From NCBI GenBank assembly GCA_963817635.1, contig CAWFPR010000016.1:1-64000 (forward strand): a stretch of 64,000 nucleotides of DNA, written 5' to 3'. Made by a program: the position numbers and the translations under genes. Position 1 is the stretch's first letter, and each line of letters opens with the position of its first letter. A model generated the notes under the pieces. It saw nothing but the letters and a program-made list of their open reading frames with translations. It had not been told where the DNA came from and searched no databases. Source of the DNA: CAWFPR01 sp963817635. Lineage in GTDB: Bacteria > Acidobacteriota > Vicinamibacteria > Vicinamibacterales > 2-12-FULL-66-21. Of this stretch, positions 26,976 through 36,138 are shown piece after piece.

Positions 26976-28177
26976 GCCCGCCCCCGGGTTTCGAGAAACG
27001 AGAGGTCCTCTCGAAGGATGCCCTTCCTGCGGCTCGGGCGCGACACCCTGTGGAGCAGCTCGTAGAGCCGTTCCATCTTGCGCACGAAGGCGGCGATGTC
27101 GTACTGCCGGCCGGTTTCGTACGCCGCCGCGCCGAGCCGGGCCCGCGTCTCCGGCTCGTCGATCATGCGGATCAACGCGTCCGCGAGCGCGCGCGCGTCG
27201 CGCTTCGGCACGATGATCGCGTCGCGATCGGCGGTCAGCACGTCGAGCAGTCCATCGGCATCGGTCGCCACGATCGGCTTGCCCATCGCCAGGGCTTCGA
27301 AGACAGTCAGCGGCGTCCCCTCCCAGAGCGACGGGAAGACGCTCACGTCGAAGGCCGAGACCACGCGCGCGACGTCTTTGGCGAACCCGGCGAATACGAA
27401 CCGATCGCCGAGCCCGAGCGCCTGCGCCTGCTGCTGCAGCGATTCGAGCAGCGGCCCCTCCCCCACGAGGAAGAACTTCGCCTGCGGACGCTCGGAGACG
27501 ACGAGCTTCGCCGCCTCGACGAGGAACTGGTTGCCCTTCGAATCGTGCAGCCGCGTCACGCAGCCGATGGCGAACTCCCCGGGGGCAATCCCGAGTTCGG
27601 CGCGCGCCGCGGCGATCTCGTCAGCTGGGCGCTGCCGGCTGAACTCCTCGAGCGGCACGCCGAGGTACACGACCTTCGTCTTCTCCGCGGGAATCTGCCG
27701 TGCCTTGATCACGAACTCGGCCGTGCTCTGCGACACCGCGATGGCGAGATCGGTGAGCGGCTCGAGCGCCCGGTCCGCGACCTTCTGGAACCAGGGTGTG
27801 TCGGTGAGGTTGGCGTGTTCGTGCAGGATTGCCGGCAGACGCCGCATCCCTCCGGCCATCCGTCCGAACGTCGTCGCGCCGTAGCCGTGCAGGTGGAGGA
27901 TGTCGATGTGCTTGCGATCGACGACCTTCAGGAGCGCCGGCAGGGTGGCCGGATCGAACTTCGACTTGTGCAGGTAGGTGATGTCGACGCCGAACGATTC
28001 CAGCGTCTCCTCGGACAGGTCCTTCCTGCGCAGGCTGACGAGCGCCACGTTGTAGCGCGCCGGATCGAACCGCGGGATCATCCACGCGAACAGGCGCTTG
28101 ACCCCGTGCATCCGCGAGCCCTCCCATCCGAGGTGGTCGCAGACCTGGAGGACGTTGAGCTTCCGTCCCTCGCTCAC
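26972..28177 (-). CDS. GT4-family glycosyltransferase
   Basis: A 401-residue GT-B enzyme. The N-terminal half contains LNVLQVCDHLGWEGSRMHGV (donor/acceptor loop), DILHLHGYGATTFGRMAG and LPAILHEHANL. The C-terminal half has IGCVTRLHDSKGNQFLVEAA, FFLVGEGPLLESLQ and the donor-sugar box PSLWEGTPLTVFEALAMGKP. A GTG start at 28177 is assigned because it overlaps the upstream acyltransferase stop (GTGA) and gives the normal N-terminus; the frame remains open further upstream. It belongs to the four-gene leftward glycan operon. Confidence 0.88.
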   Translation of the reverse strand: MSEGRKLNVLQVCDHLGWEGSRMHGVKRLFAWMIPRFDPARYNVALVSLRRKDLSEETLESFGVDITYLHKSKFDPATLPALLKVVDRKHIDILHLHGYGATTFGRMAGGMRRLPAILHEHANLTDTPWFQKVADRALEPLTDLAIAVSQSTAEFVIKARQIPAEKTKVVYLGVPLEEFSRQRPADEIAAARAELGIAPGEFAIGCVTRLHDSKGNQFLVEAAKLVVSERPQAKFFLVGEGPLLESLQQQAQALGLGDRFVFAGFAKDVARVVSAFDVSVFPSLWEGTPLTVFEALAMGKPIVATDADGLLDVLTADRDAIIVPKRDARALADALIRMIDEPETRARLGAAAYETGRQYDIAAFVRKMERLYELLHRVSRPSRRKGILREDLSFLETRGRA

Positions 28178-28917
28178 TGCGCGGCCCCCTCGCGCATGCC
28201 CACGACACGGGCAGGGATGCCGACGGCAATCGCGCCGGGGGGGACCGGGGCGCGCACCACGGCTCCAGCCCCGATGATCGCGCCGTCGCCAATCGTCACG
28301 CCGTCCAGGATCTTGGCGCCGGCCCCCAGCCACGCGCCGGATCCGAGCGAGACGCCCGCCGACCGGCGCCCCTGCGCGATCACAGCCTGGCCCGGGTCGC
28401 TGAAGTCGTGATCGCCGCCAATCAGGTAGCAGTACGCCGCCAGCAGCGTGTCGCGCCCGACGCGCACCTGGCTCGCCGAGAAGATCTCGCAGTTGAAGCC
28501 GATGTTGGCGCCCTCCTCGATCGTGATGTCGCCGTTCTTGCACGAGAGGATGGTGTTGCGCCCGATGAAGACGCCGTTGCCAATGGTGATGCCCTGGTTC
28601 GACTCCCCCTTCGCGTCCACGAGGCAGTTGTCGTCGATGACGACGTTGTCGCCGAGACGGATCTTGTGGGGATGGCGCAGGACGACGTTCTGGCCGAAGA
28701 TCACGTTGCGGCCGCAGGCGCCGAGCAACCGCGGATACAGCACCTTGCGCAGCGCAAACCCCAGCGCGCCCGGCACCGCCTGAGCGAAGAGCGACGCGAA
28801 CTCGTGCTTCAGCAGCGCTCCCCATCCCGGCCGTCCGACCACGAGGGCCGCGTACTTCTCGCGCGCCGACTGGCGCTCGTCGAAGATCTGGTCCTGTGCC
28901 CGCTTGATGTCGTTCAT
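28174..28917 (-). CDS. Left-handed beta-helix (hexapeptide) acyltransferase
   Basis: A 247-residue acyltransferase of the WbbJ/serine-acetyltransferase type. Residues 1-65 are a helical N-terminus. From about residue 69 there are rows of hexapeptide repeats (NVIFGQNVVL, IRLGDNVVIDDNCLVDA, ITIGNGVFIGRNTIL, ITIEEGANIGFNCEI, VTIGDGAIIGAGAVV) that build a triangular beta-helix. The His in GGDHDF is the likely catalytic base. It probably O-acetylates a sugar of the glycan made by this locus. First gene of the leftward operon. Confidence 0.88.
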   Translation of the reverse strand: MNDIKRAQDQIFDERQSAREKYAALVVGRPGWGALLKHEFASLFAQAVPGALGFALRKVLYPRLLGACGRNVIFGQNVVLRHPHKIRLGDNVVIDDNCLVDAKGESNQGITIGNGVFIGRNTILSCKNGDITIEEGANIGFNCEIFSASQVRVGRDTLLAAYCYLIGGDHDFSDPGQAVIAQGRRSAGVSLGSGAWLGAGAKILDGVTIGDGAIIGAGAVVRAPVPPGAIAVGIPARVVGMREGAAQ

Positions 28918-28921
28918 CGCG

Positions 28922-28984
28922 CTCCGCTCTCCGCAGTCCGCTCTCCGCGGTCCGCAGCCCGCTGTCCGCGGCCCGCTGTCCGCG
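28922..28984. repeat. Low-complexity GTCCGC/CTGTCCGCG repeat
   Basis: An imperfect tandem array of roughly ten-base units (CCGCTCTCCGCGGTCCGCAG-like) lies directly upstream of the acyltransferase ATG. It separates that gene from the divergent membrane protein. Slippage in such a tract could alter spacing to the promoter. Confidence 0.55.
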
Positions 28985-29040
28985 CCTCGGCGCTGATGCT
29001 CCGGCGCAGGCGTACGGCCGCGTGTCGCAGATGAAAGCAT

Positions 29041-30546
29041 ATGATACCCCTCGATATGGATTCCGCCACGCGCCGGGAGCGCGGGATCGCGTACGCGATC
29101 GTCGCGCTGGCTGTCGTCCTGCGGTCGGCCGTGTTCGTCTTCTGGCCGCAGTCGCAGTTCGACGCCGACCAGGCCGTTACGGGGCTGATGGCCAAGCACC
29201 TCAGCGAGCTGCGGGCCTTCCCGGTCTTCTACTACGGCCAGAACTACATGCTTGCGGTCGAAGCGTGGCTCGCCGCGCCGTTCTTCCTGGCGTTCGGGGT
29301 GTCGGCGACCGCGTTGCGCCTGCCGCTCCTGGGCGTGAACCTGGCCGTCGCGTGCCTGTTGCTCCGGACCCTCGAACGCGAGACCGGCCTGCGCCCGCTC
29401 GTCGCGCTCGTCCCGGTGCTGTTCTTCGCGATGCCGCCGCCGGGCACGACGGCGCACCTGCTCGAAGCCAACGGCGGCACCATCGAACCCTTCCTCTACG
29501 TCCTGCTGATCTGGATCAGCCGCCGCCGGCCGGCGCTCTGCGGCCTCATCTTCGGGGTCGGGTTCCTCCAGCGTGAGTTCGCGCTCTACGGGTTCCTCGC
29601 GCTCCTCGCGGTCCAGGCGCTCGAGCGTACCCTGTTCACCCGGGCGGGCCTCAAGGCGACGTTCGCGATGCTGCGTACGGCCGTCGAAGTGTGGCTGGTC
29701 GTGCAGTGGATCAAGTGGTACTCGTCGGCTGCGGGTCCGGGCACGACGATGGCGGATGTCTACCGGCCGCGGGACAACGTCATCGAGCTCGCCAATCGCA
29801 TCTGCTGGGACCTCGCCACGCTCCCCCGCGGCGCGTGGCGGATGCTCACCGAACACTGGCCGGTGCTGTTCGGGACGCGCGTGATGCCGCTGACCGACTT
29901 CGCCATCGACAGCCGCGCCTATCAGGGCCTGCCTGGAAGCTGGATTGCCCTCGCCGCCATGGCGGTCCTCGCGGTGGCCGGCATTGTCCGCGGCTCGCGG
30001 GCGGCGCGTTCGTGGAAGCCGGCTGACGGCTTCAGCGTCTACCTGGTGCTCGTGGCGCTGCTCTCGGCATCGGGGTACGTGCTCGGCCGATGCGGCGAGG
30101 TGGATTTCGTCGTCATGCGCTACGAACTGCTGTCCATTCTCGGTGCGGTCGGGCTCGGCGCGTGGTTCCTGCGCGTGGAGCGCTCGCGCCTGCTGCGCCG
30201 TGCATGGATCGCGCTGGCGGGCGCGACGGTGGCCGTGGCGGCGCTCGCACAGGGACGGCTGCTCGCCGAGTACGCGGCGCACCCCCCCGTGGGAGCGAAG
30301 CAGCAGATCGTCAGGTACCTCGAGGCGCGGGGTATCCGGTATGCCTACGCGGACTACTGGACCGCGTATCCTCTCACGTTCCTGACCGACGAACGCATCA
30401 TCGTTGCGTCGAACGATTTCGTCCGGATTCGGGAGTACAACCGGGTGGTGGACGCCCACCGGTCGGAGGCGATCACAGTCTCGCGCGCCCCATGCGAGGG
30501 CGGACATCTCATCATCCGCGGCGTCTATGACTGCGGCGGCCCGTAG
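29041..30546 (+). CDS. Polytopic membrane protein, GT-C-like
   Basis: A 501-residue membrane protein with about ten hydrophobic segments, starting with AYAIVALAVVLRSAVFVFW. The first loop has SQFDADQAVTGLMAKHL, resembling the acidic Asp-containing loop of GT39/GT-C transferases. The C-terminal soluble part (IVRYLEARGIRYAYADYWTA...) is shared by related acidobacterial proteins as far as I recall. It is transcribed divergently from the acyltransferase operon. An alternative ATG lies five codons in. Likely involved in assembly of the same glycan. Confidence 0.7.
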   Translation: MIPLDMDSATRRERGIAYAIVALAVVLRSAVFVFWPQSQFDADQAVTGLMAKHLSELRAFPVFYYGQNYMLAVEAWLAAPFFLAFGVSATALRLPLLGVNLAVACLLLRTLERETGLRPLVALVPVLFFAMPPPGTTAHLLEANGGTIEPFLYVLLIWISRRRPALCGLIFGVGFLQREFALYGFLALLAVQALERTLFTRAGLKATFAMLRTAVEVWLVVQWIKWYSSAAGPGTTMADVYRPRDNVIELANRICWDLATLPRGAWRMLTEHWPVLFGTRVMPLTDFAIDSRAYQGLPGSWIALAAMAVLAVAGIVRGSRAARSWKPADGFSVYLVLVALLSASGYVLGRCGEVDFVVMRYELLSILGAVGLGAWFLRVERSRLLRRAWIALAGATVAVAALAQGRLLAEYAAHPPVGAKQQIVRYLEARGIRYAYADYWTAYPLTFLTDERIIVASNDFVRIREYNRVVDAHRSEAITVSRAPCEGGHLIIRGVYDCGGP

Positions 30547-30554
30547 GAGTCCGC

Positions 30555-31535
30555 CTACAGCCAGCCCGAGCGCCGATACCAGTCGAGCGTCCGGCGGATG
30601 CCCTCGCGCAGGCCGACCCCGGGCGCGTAGCCGAGCTCCGCTCGCGCGCGCGAGATGTCGAACGCGCGGCTCTTGGTGAAGAAATCCACGCGGCGGCGGT
30701 AGATCGGCGGCTCGATGCCGAAGGGGCCGCACAGGGCCTCGCACGCCGCGCCGGCCATCCAGAACGGCCAGACGGGCAGGTGGAGGCCGGGCGGCCGGAC
30801 GCCCGCCTCGTCCGCGATGAGCCCCACCAGGGCGTTCAGCGTCGTCACTTCGCCCCCCGCGAGGATGTAGGTGCGCCCGGCGGCTGCCGGAACCGTGCCG
30901 CACAGGCGGAACCCCTCGACCAGGTCGTCGATATAGGTGAGGTGGTAGTAGATCTGGCCGTCGCCGAGAATCACGAAGCGGCGCCGCGCCACACCCCGGA
31001 ACAGCTTCAGAAGACGACGGTCGCCGGGACCATAAATCCCGGTGGGCCGCGCGATGACGACCTCGATGCCGGCCGCCATGCCCGCCTCGCGCGCGACTCG
31101 CTCGCCTTCGAGCTTCGTTTCCTGGTAGACGTCGCCCGGCCTGAGCGGCGCATCTTCGCCGGCCGGCGGGTGCTCGACATCCCCGTGCACACCCACCGTG
31201 CTGCAGTGCACGACGCGGCGCGCGCCCGCGGCGGCGGCTGCGTCGATCACGGTGCGGACCGCGTCGGTATTGACGGCGCGGTACTCCTCGGTGCGCAGAC
31301 CGGCCTGCCGGTAGATGGCCGCAATGTGATAGACGACCCGGGCGCCCGCAGTCGCCGACGCTACCGCGTTGGGGTCGCGGAGGTCCCCCTCGTGCAGCGT
31401 GATGCCGGCCGCGGCGAGGTCAGCGGCGCGCGACACGTCCCGGACGATCGCGTGCACCTCGTCGCCGCCCGCCGCGAGCGTGCGCGCCAGGTGGCCGCCC
31501 GTAAACCCCGTCGCGCCGGTGACTAGGACGCGCAC
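30555..31535 (-). CDS. NAD-dependent epimerase/dehydratase (extended SDR)
   Basis: A 326-residue extended SDR. The nucleotide motif TGATGFTGGHLA is near the N-terminus. The catalytic region shows VVHCSTVGVHG and YQETKLEGE (YxxxK), then RPTGIYGPGD. The protein resembles dihydroflavonol-reductase/hopanoid-associated sugar epimerase relatives. GTG start, overlapping the upstream methyltransferase stop by 13 bases, with which it is co-directional. Probable role is modification of a nucleotide sugar or lipid-linked substrate for the glycan locus; the substrate is not visible. Confidence 0.85.
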   Translation of the reverse strand: MRVLVTGATGFTGGHLARTLAAGGDEVHAIVRDVSRAADLAAAGITLHEGDLRDPNAVASATAGARVVYHIAAIYRQAGLRTEEYRAVNTDAVRTVIDAAAAAGARRVVHCSTVGVHGDVEHPPAGEDAPLRPGDVYQETKLEGERVAREAGMAAGIEVVIARPTGIYGPGDRRLLKLFRGVARRRFVILGDGQIYYHLTYIDDLVEGFRLCGTVPAAAGRTYILAGGEVTTLNALVGLIADEAGVRPPGLHLPVWPFWMAGAACEALCGPFGIEPPIYRRRVDFFTKSRAFDISRARAELGYAPGVGLREGIRRTLDWYRRSGWL

Positions 31536-32284
31536 CGCTCTGCCGACACGGTCACGGGAGATCCGAGCAGTCGCGTCAGTCCGAGCTTCGACAGCGCGCC
31601 TTCGACGCCGCCGGTCGCGGCGGCGGAGTTGATCATCTTGTGCAGGGCGATCGGGAGGACGAACTGACGGTGAGCCTGAACGATGCGGAAACCGTGCGCC
31701 GCGAGCGTGGCGCGGACCGCGCGATCGGAGAACACCCGGTAGGCCTCGACCCGCGCGCCGCACGCATGGGCCACGTGCCGCGTGGCGGCCTGGAGTGCCG
31801 CCGCGCTCGCCAGCGCCGGATAGTCGAAGACGACCCGCGTGCGCGCGACACGGCACAGCTCGCCGAGCGATTGACGCCAGTCGGGCGTGTGCATCAGCAC
31901 GCGCAGGCACGTGACCGCGTCGAAGGACCGCGACGCGAAGTGGAGACCGTGCGCGTCGCCCCGCGCGAACGTGACGGCGATCCCGGCGCTTTTCGCTCGC
32001 CGCTCGGCGACGGCGAGCATCTCGGCCGACGCGTCCACGCCCGTCACCGTGGCGCCGCGGACGGCCAGGGCAAGCGCCGCCCGCCCGGTCCCGGTCCCGA
32101 CGTCCAGCACCGTCCGTCCCGCGAGCGGGGCGAGAAACGACGCGATGACCCGCTCCTGTGATTCCGCGATCAGCCGGCCGATGGGGCCGCCGAAGCGCAT
32201 CGTGTCGAAGGCTTCGGCCATCGCCGGGTCGGCGTACACGGAATAGCTGTAGTGATCGGGCGGCGCCTGCGGCGCCGCGCTCAC
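31523..32284 (-). CDS. SAM-dependent class I methyltransferase
   Basis: A 253-residue methyltransferase. Motif I is VLDVGTGTGRAALALA near residue 60, followed by VTGVDASAEMLAVAERRA and the motif IV-like SFDAVTCLRVLMHTPDW. The Rossmann fold is therefore clear, while the C-terminal half (about residues 140-253) determines the substrate and is unfamiliar. GTG start overlapping the upstream glycosyltransferase stop (GTGA), so it is translationally coupled. It may methylate a sugar or lipid carrier in this locus. Confidence 0.88.
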   Translation of the reverse strand: MSAAPQAPPDHYSYSVYADPAMAEAFDTMRFGGPIGRLIAESQERVIASFLAPLAGRTVLDVGTGTGRAALALAVRGATVTGVDASAEMLAVAERRAKSAGIAVTFARGDAHGLHFASRSFDAVTCLRVLMHTPDWRQSLGELCRVARTRVVFDYPALASAAALQAATRHVAHACGARVEAYRVFSDRAVRATLAAHGFRIVQAHRQFVLPIALHKMINSAAATGGVEGALSKLGLTRLLGSPVTVSAERCAS

Positions 32285-33480
32285 GCGACACCTCCCGCGA
32301 TCTGTGGAGACGGATCGCGGACCAGGTGCGCACAGGCCTGCCGTGTCCGGTCCAGGTACACCTCGTAGGAGTACTTCGTCTCGGCAAGCTGCCGCGCACG
32401 GCAGCCCACGCTGCGCGCGCGCGCCGGATCGGCGATGGCGGCGAGAATGCCCGCGGCGAACCCCTCGGCCGTCGGCGCCGTCAGGATGGCGACCTCGTCG
32501 TCGAGCACCTGCGTGTGGGTCAGCAGGCGTGTCGCCACGATCGGGCGGCCCGACCGGAGGTACTGGTAGATCTTCAGCGGAGTGTTGGTGCCGGTACTGC
32601 GCGGCGAGACGAGCACATCGGCGGCATCGAGGAAAAGCGGAATGTCCTCGGCCGGCCGCTGGCCGGCGAAGACCACCGCCGCGCCGAGCCCGGCGCGCCC
32701 GGCGTCGAGCCGCGCGCGTGCCACCTGATCCGGGCGGCCTCCCGCGAGCACGAACCGCGCGTCCGGACGCGCGGCCAGCACCTGCTTTGCCGCGTCGAAC
32801 AGCAGGTCCAGTCCCTGGTACGCCTCGAAGGTTCCTGTATACAGCACCACGGGTGCATCGGCGGCCAGGCCGAGTTCGGACCGGATGGGCGCCCCGGATC
32901 CCGCGACGGGCGCATCCCCCGATCCCGGTGCGTTCTCGATCAGCACGACCGGCACGTTCGGCTCGATTCCCCGGACGACCTGCTCGAGGTGCGGGCAGAT
33001 GACGATCACGACCCTCGAGCGGCGAATCACGAACCGCTCCATCCACGAGAAGAACCGCGCGAGCGACCGCGACTGGCTGAAGGCGAAATTCGTGAGCTGC
33101 TGCGGCAGGCTCGAGTGCATGTCATACAGGTGAGGCACCCGCAGCAGGCCCGCGACCAGTACGCCGATGAAGCTGCCCTCTTCGTGCGAGTGCACCGCGT
33201 CGTACTTCTGCGCCAGCGCCCGCCGAACCACCGTAGCGGTCAGGGTCAGGTCGAGCGGGATCTTCGCCATCGACGGCCCGATCCGCACTTCGCGGATGAG
33301 CGGAGGACGCAGGCACCGAAACACGCGCAAGCCCGGCAGCGAGACGTCGCGGCCGATCGGATAGGTCACGAGATCGACCGTGTGGCCGAGCTCGAGGAGC
33401 GCCCGGATGCGGTGGTATTCGCTGAACGGCGTACCCCGGGGCTCGAAGAAGGGCTCCGGCGCAATCATGAGGATTTTCAC
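32281..33480 (-). CDS. GT4-family glycosyltransferase
   Basis: A 399-residue GT-B enzyme. The N-terminus KILMIAPEPFFEPRGTPFSE is typical of a GT4 subgroup that works on surface glycans. Further features are YDAVHSHEEGSFIGV, VPHLYDMHSSLPQQL, LYTGTFEAYQGLDLLFDA and the donor-site segment SPRSTGTNTPLKIYQYL. It is the first gene of a three-gene leftward operon with the methyltransferase and epimerase, under a well-formed promoter at 33,496-33,524. Confidence 0.88.
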   Translation of the reverse strand: MKILMIAPEPFFEPRGTPFSEYHRIRALLELGHTVDLVTYPIGRDVSLPGLRVFRCLRPPLIREVRIGPSMAKIPLDLTLTATVVRRALAQKYDAVHSHEEGSFIGVLVAGLLRVPHLYDMHSSLPQQLTNFAFSQSRSLARFFSWMERFVIRRSRVVIVICPHLEQVVRGIEPNVPVVLIENAPGSGDAPVAGSGAPIRSELGLAADAPVVLYTGTFEAYQGLDLLFDAAKQVLAARPDARFVLAGGRPDQVARARLDAGRAGLGAAVVFAGQRPAEDIPLFLDAADVLVSPRSTGTNTPLKIYQYLRSGRPIVATRLLTHTQVLDDEVAILTAPTAEGFAAGILAAIADPARARSVGCRARQLAETKYSYEVYLDRTRQACAHLVRDPSPQIAGGVA

Positions 33481-33495
33481 GATCTGATCCTTGGA

Positions 33496-33524
33496 ATTGT
33501 AGGTAACGCCGGGCCAAAGGTCAA
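33496..33524 (-). promoter_or_regulatory. Sigma-70-type promoter for the GT4-methyltransferase-epimerase operon
   Basis: On the minus strand TTGACC (33524-33519), a 17-base spacer and TACAAT (33501-33496) lie 16 bases upstream of the GT4 start, so the leader would be very short. Confidence 0.6.
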
Positions 33525-33647
33525 CGTAAGTCTCACCAATTGCGCGGGTTAGCCGCCAGACTCCGCTCCGGGTTGCCCTGCCGTCACCGCGGATCCTGTG
33601 GTAAAATCCCGGCTTCCGCAGCCCGCTGCGACATCAAAAACAGGACT

Positions 33648-34648
33648 TTGCCGAGCGAACCCGAGAAGCCGTCCGGCGCGACGCGTGCGCGACACCTGCT
33701 GTTTGCCATCCTGAAGGCAGGCGTCAGCGTCGCGCTGTTGTGGCTGCTCTTTTCGCGCGTGGACATGACGCGCCTCTGGAGCGTCGCGCGTCACGCATCC
33801 GCCCCGTGGCTCCTGGCGGCGCTCGGCCTCTATCTGGCGATGATCCTCATCAGCGCGTGGCGGTGGGGACTGCTGCTCGAGGCCCAGCACCTCAATCTGC
33901 CGTTCGGCAGGCTGGTTTCGTCGTTTCTGGTCGCCACGTTTTTCAACAACTTTCTGCCGAGCAACATCGGCGGCGACGTCATCCGGATCGCCGATACGGC
34001 TCCGGCCGCCGGGTCGAAGACGCTGGCGACGACGGTCGTGCTCATCGACCGCGGCATCGGCCTGCTCGGGCTGGTGATGATGGCGGCGATGGGTGCCACC
34101 GCGGGGCCGCGCCTGACCGATGCCAGCTCCATCGGAGCCGGCGTGCTCTGGACCGGGTTCGGCCTGGCTGCGATGATCGCCACGCCCGCTTTCCTGATGC
34201 CGCAAGGATTCACCCGGCTGCTCCAGCCGCTGCGCTCGTCCATCCCGAATGGGTCGGCGAGCGCCTCGATCGGCTCACGGCCGCGCTGGGACGGTTCCGC
34301 GACGCGCCGGCCGCGCTCGGCGCGTGCTTTGCCGGGGCAATCCTGGTGCAGGCGGTACTCGTCGGCTTCTACCTGGCGATCGCCCACAGCATGGGGATCC
34401 CGATCGGTTTCGCCGAGCTCGCCGTCATCGTGCCGATTTCGTTCATCGTCCAGATGCTGCCGGTTTCGATGAACGGATTCGGCGTGCGCGAGGCGACCTT
34501 CGGGTTCTACTTCTCTCGGCTGGGCCTGCCGCTCGAATCCGCGCTGCTCGTCTCGTTCATGGGCGCGGCGCTTATCATGATTTTCTCGCTGTCGGGCGGT
34601 GTCGCCTACATGGCGCGCCAGCGACAGACCGTTCTTCGCTCAGCGTGA
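33648..34648 (+). CDS. LPTA/UPF0104 lysylphosphatidylglycerol synthase-like membrane protein, frameshifted
   Basis: About 333 residues with seven or eight membrane helices. The first frame runs from SVALLWLLFSRVDMTRLW through SAWRWGLLLEAQHLNLPFG, FFNNFLPSNIGGDVIRIAD and VVLIDRGIGLLGLV. These are hallmarks of the flippase-like UPF0104 family. Near 34,235 the frame shifts; the rest (YLAIAHSMGIPIGFAELAVI, MLPVSMNGFGVREATFGFYF) ends at 34648. A TTG start at 33648 is my best choice; the frame stays open upstream. Such proteins sit in glycan loci and may act as lipid flippases or regulators of transferases. A second member lies at 39,473. Confidence 0.82.
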
Positions 34649-34720
34649 GGCATCCCCGTCCAGGCCGCGTGGCGCCCGCGAGGGGTGGCCGGGGGCGCTG
34701 CACAGGCCTGCGTCTCTGCC

Positions 34721-34749
34721 TTGACGCGGCAGGGAAAGTGGCCTAATCT
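34721..34749 (+). promoter_or_regulatory. Sigma-70-type promoter for the fibronectin-like lipoprotein
   Basis: TTGACG, 17 bases, TAATCT. The start codon of the lipoprotein lies about 130 bases downstream, leaving a long leader. Confidence 0.5.
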
Positions 34750-34881
34750 GGGATATCCGCTCCCGGTTCCCCAGCACTCCAGTTCCCTACAGTCAACCCC
34801 CGTTCGGGCCGATAGTGTCGCTGCACAGGCCGCGCGCCTGTGCGCCTGCACTGTTCACGCTCGTTCGCGCCGAGGTTTGAC

Positions 34882-36016
34882 ATGGAACGCAAGACGATCC
34901 GGCTCGGGGCCGTGATGCCGGCCGCGCTTCTGCTGGCGCTGGCCGGCTGCGAGGCTCAGAAAAGCTCGAATCCACTCAGCCCGTCGGTCGCCGGCCCCAT
35001 CGCCGGCGTCGAGATCACGGTTCCCGTGCTGCTCGAGCCGGCGCAGGGGTTCAAGTACAAGGAGTCGCAGCAACCGATCAGGCTGCTGATTGAAAACGCC
35101 ACGTCCAGCGGCGTCCGGCCCATCACCTATACCTTCGAGGTTGCGACCACCAACACGTTCGAGACGAAGGTGTTCGCGCGCGCGAGCGTGCCGCCCGGCG
35201 AGGGCGGCCGAACCTCGGTGGTGGTCGATCGCCTGGATCTCGGGCGCGCCTACTACTGGCGCGCCCGCGCGGACGACGGCGCCAACATGAGCCAGTACGC
35301 GAGCTCGCAGTTCGAAGTACTGCCCAAGCCGGACCTCAGCGTTCCGGGACTCGTGTCTCCGATCAACAGCGAGCGGGTGACGTCGAATGCGCCTACGCTC
35401 ACGGTCAGCAATGCGACCCACAACAGCGCAGTCGGCGACGTTCGCTACGAGTTCCAGGTGGCCAGGGACGCGGCCTTTACGTCGATGTCGGCGACGGGCA
35501 GCGTGCCGGAAGGATCCGGGCAGACGCGGTACGTGGTCAACGCGACGCTCACCGGCAACCTGACCTACTACTGGCGCGCGCGCGCGACGGACGGCGAGAC
35601 GACACGAGCTGGAGCGGCGCGCAGACGTTCCTGACACCGGTGCCGACGACACCGACGCCGAGCCGGCGCCCGGCCCCGCGCCGGGCGGGGCCTGCAATTC
35701 GAGCAGCCCGCAGGCGATCGTCGAGTGTGAGCGCGCGAAGTACGGTCACATGTCGGACGGCCAGTTGGTCGAATTTCTCCGCTCGGTCGCGCGGTCGCTG
35801 AACGGCAACGGTATTTCGGGCGGGCCGTTCGGGCTGCTCCGCAAGGGTGGCGGCAGCAATTGCGGCGGGTATGCCTGCGACATCATCTGCGCTGGTCAGG
35901 GGAACGGCCAGAAGCAGTGGGACGTGCTGGGTGATGCAGAAGGCGCGCAGTCGCCGGGCTGGGGCGGACCCGCTACCGTGCCGAACATCCGCGTGGACGT
36001 GTGCGAGATACAGTAG
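34882..36016 (+). CDS. Lipoprotein with fibronectin-III-like repeats and a cysteine-rich C-terminal domain, frameshifted
   Basis: A secreted lipoprotein of about 377 residues. The signal peptide ends in lipobox LALAGCEAQ. Two beta-sandwich repeats follow, each with a YYWRARA(T/D)DG strand (near residues 130 and 235) like fibronectin type III or surface-binding repeats. The frame changes near 35,605 and again near 35,660 inside a proline/threonine linker. The C-terminal domain of about 110 residues then reads CNSSSPQAIVECERAKYG, VEFLRSVARSLNGNGISGGP, and contains six cysteines (CGGYACDIIC, then DVCEIQ at the end). I do not know a function for this domain. A strong terminator follows. Confidence 0.7.
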
Positions 36017-36063
36017 GGGCTTCAGGCTTCAGGCTTGGGGCTTCGGGCTTGGGGCGGAGACGA

Positions 36064-36098
36064 AGGGCCGGCGCGTGGTGCGCCGGCCCTTTTTCTTT
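36064..36098 (+). terminator. Rho-independent terminator
   Basis: The stem AGGGCCGGCGCG / CGCCGGCCCT with a short loop is followed by TTTTTCTTT. It ends transcription of the lipoprotein gene and may also serve the convergent outer-membrane gene. Just before it lie short GGCTTCAGGCTT-type tandem repeats (36,018-36,055). Confidence 0.85.
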
Positions 36099-36138
36099 CG
36101 TCGGATTCGGGCCTCGAGCCCAAAGCCTCGAGCCCCTC

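Noticed and set aside
25299..28411. Long plus-strand ORFs opposite the glycan operon
   Set aside because: They mirror the minus-strand membrane protein and glycosyltransferase genes, which have clear domains, overlapping starts and signal features.
28922..28984. CRISPR array
   Set aside because: The units are short, imperfect and directly adjoining, with no spacers. No cas gene is in the window.
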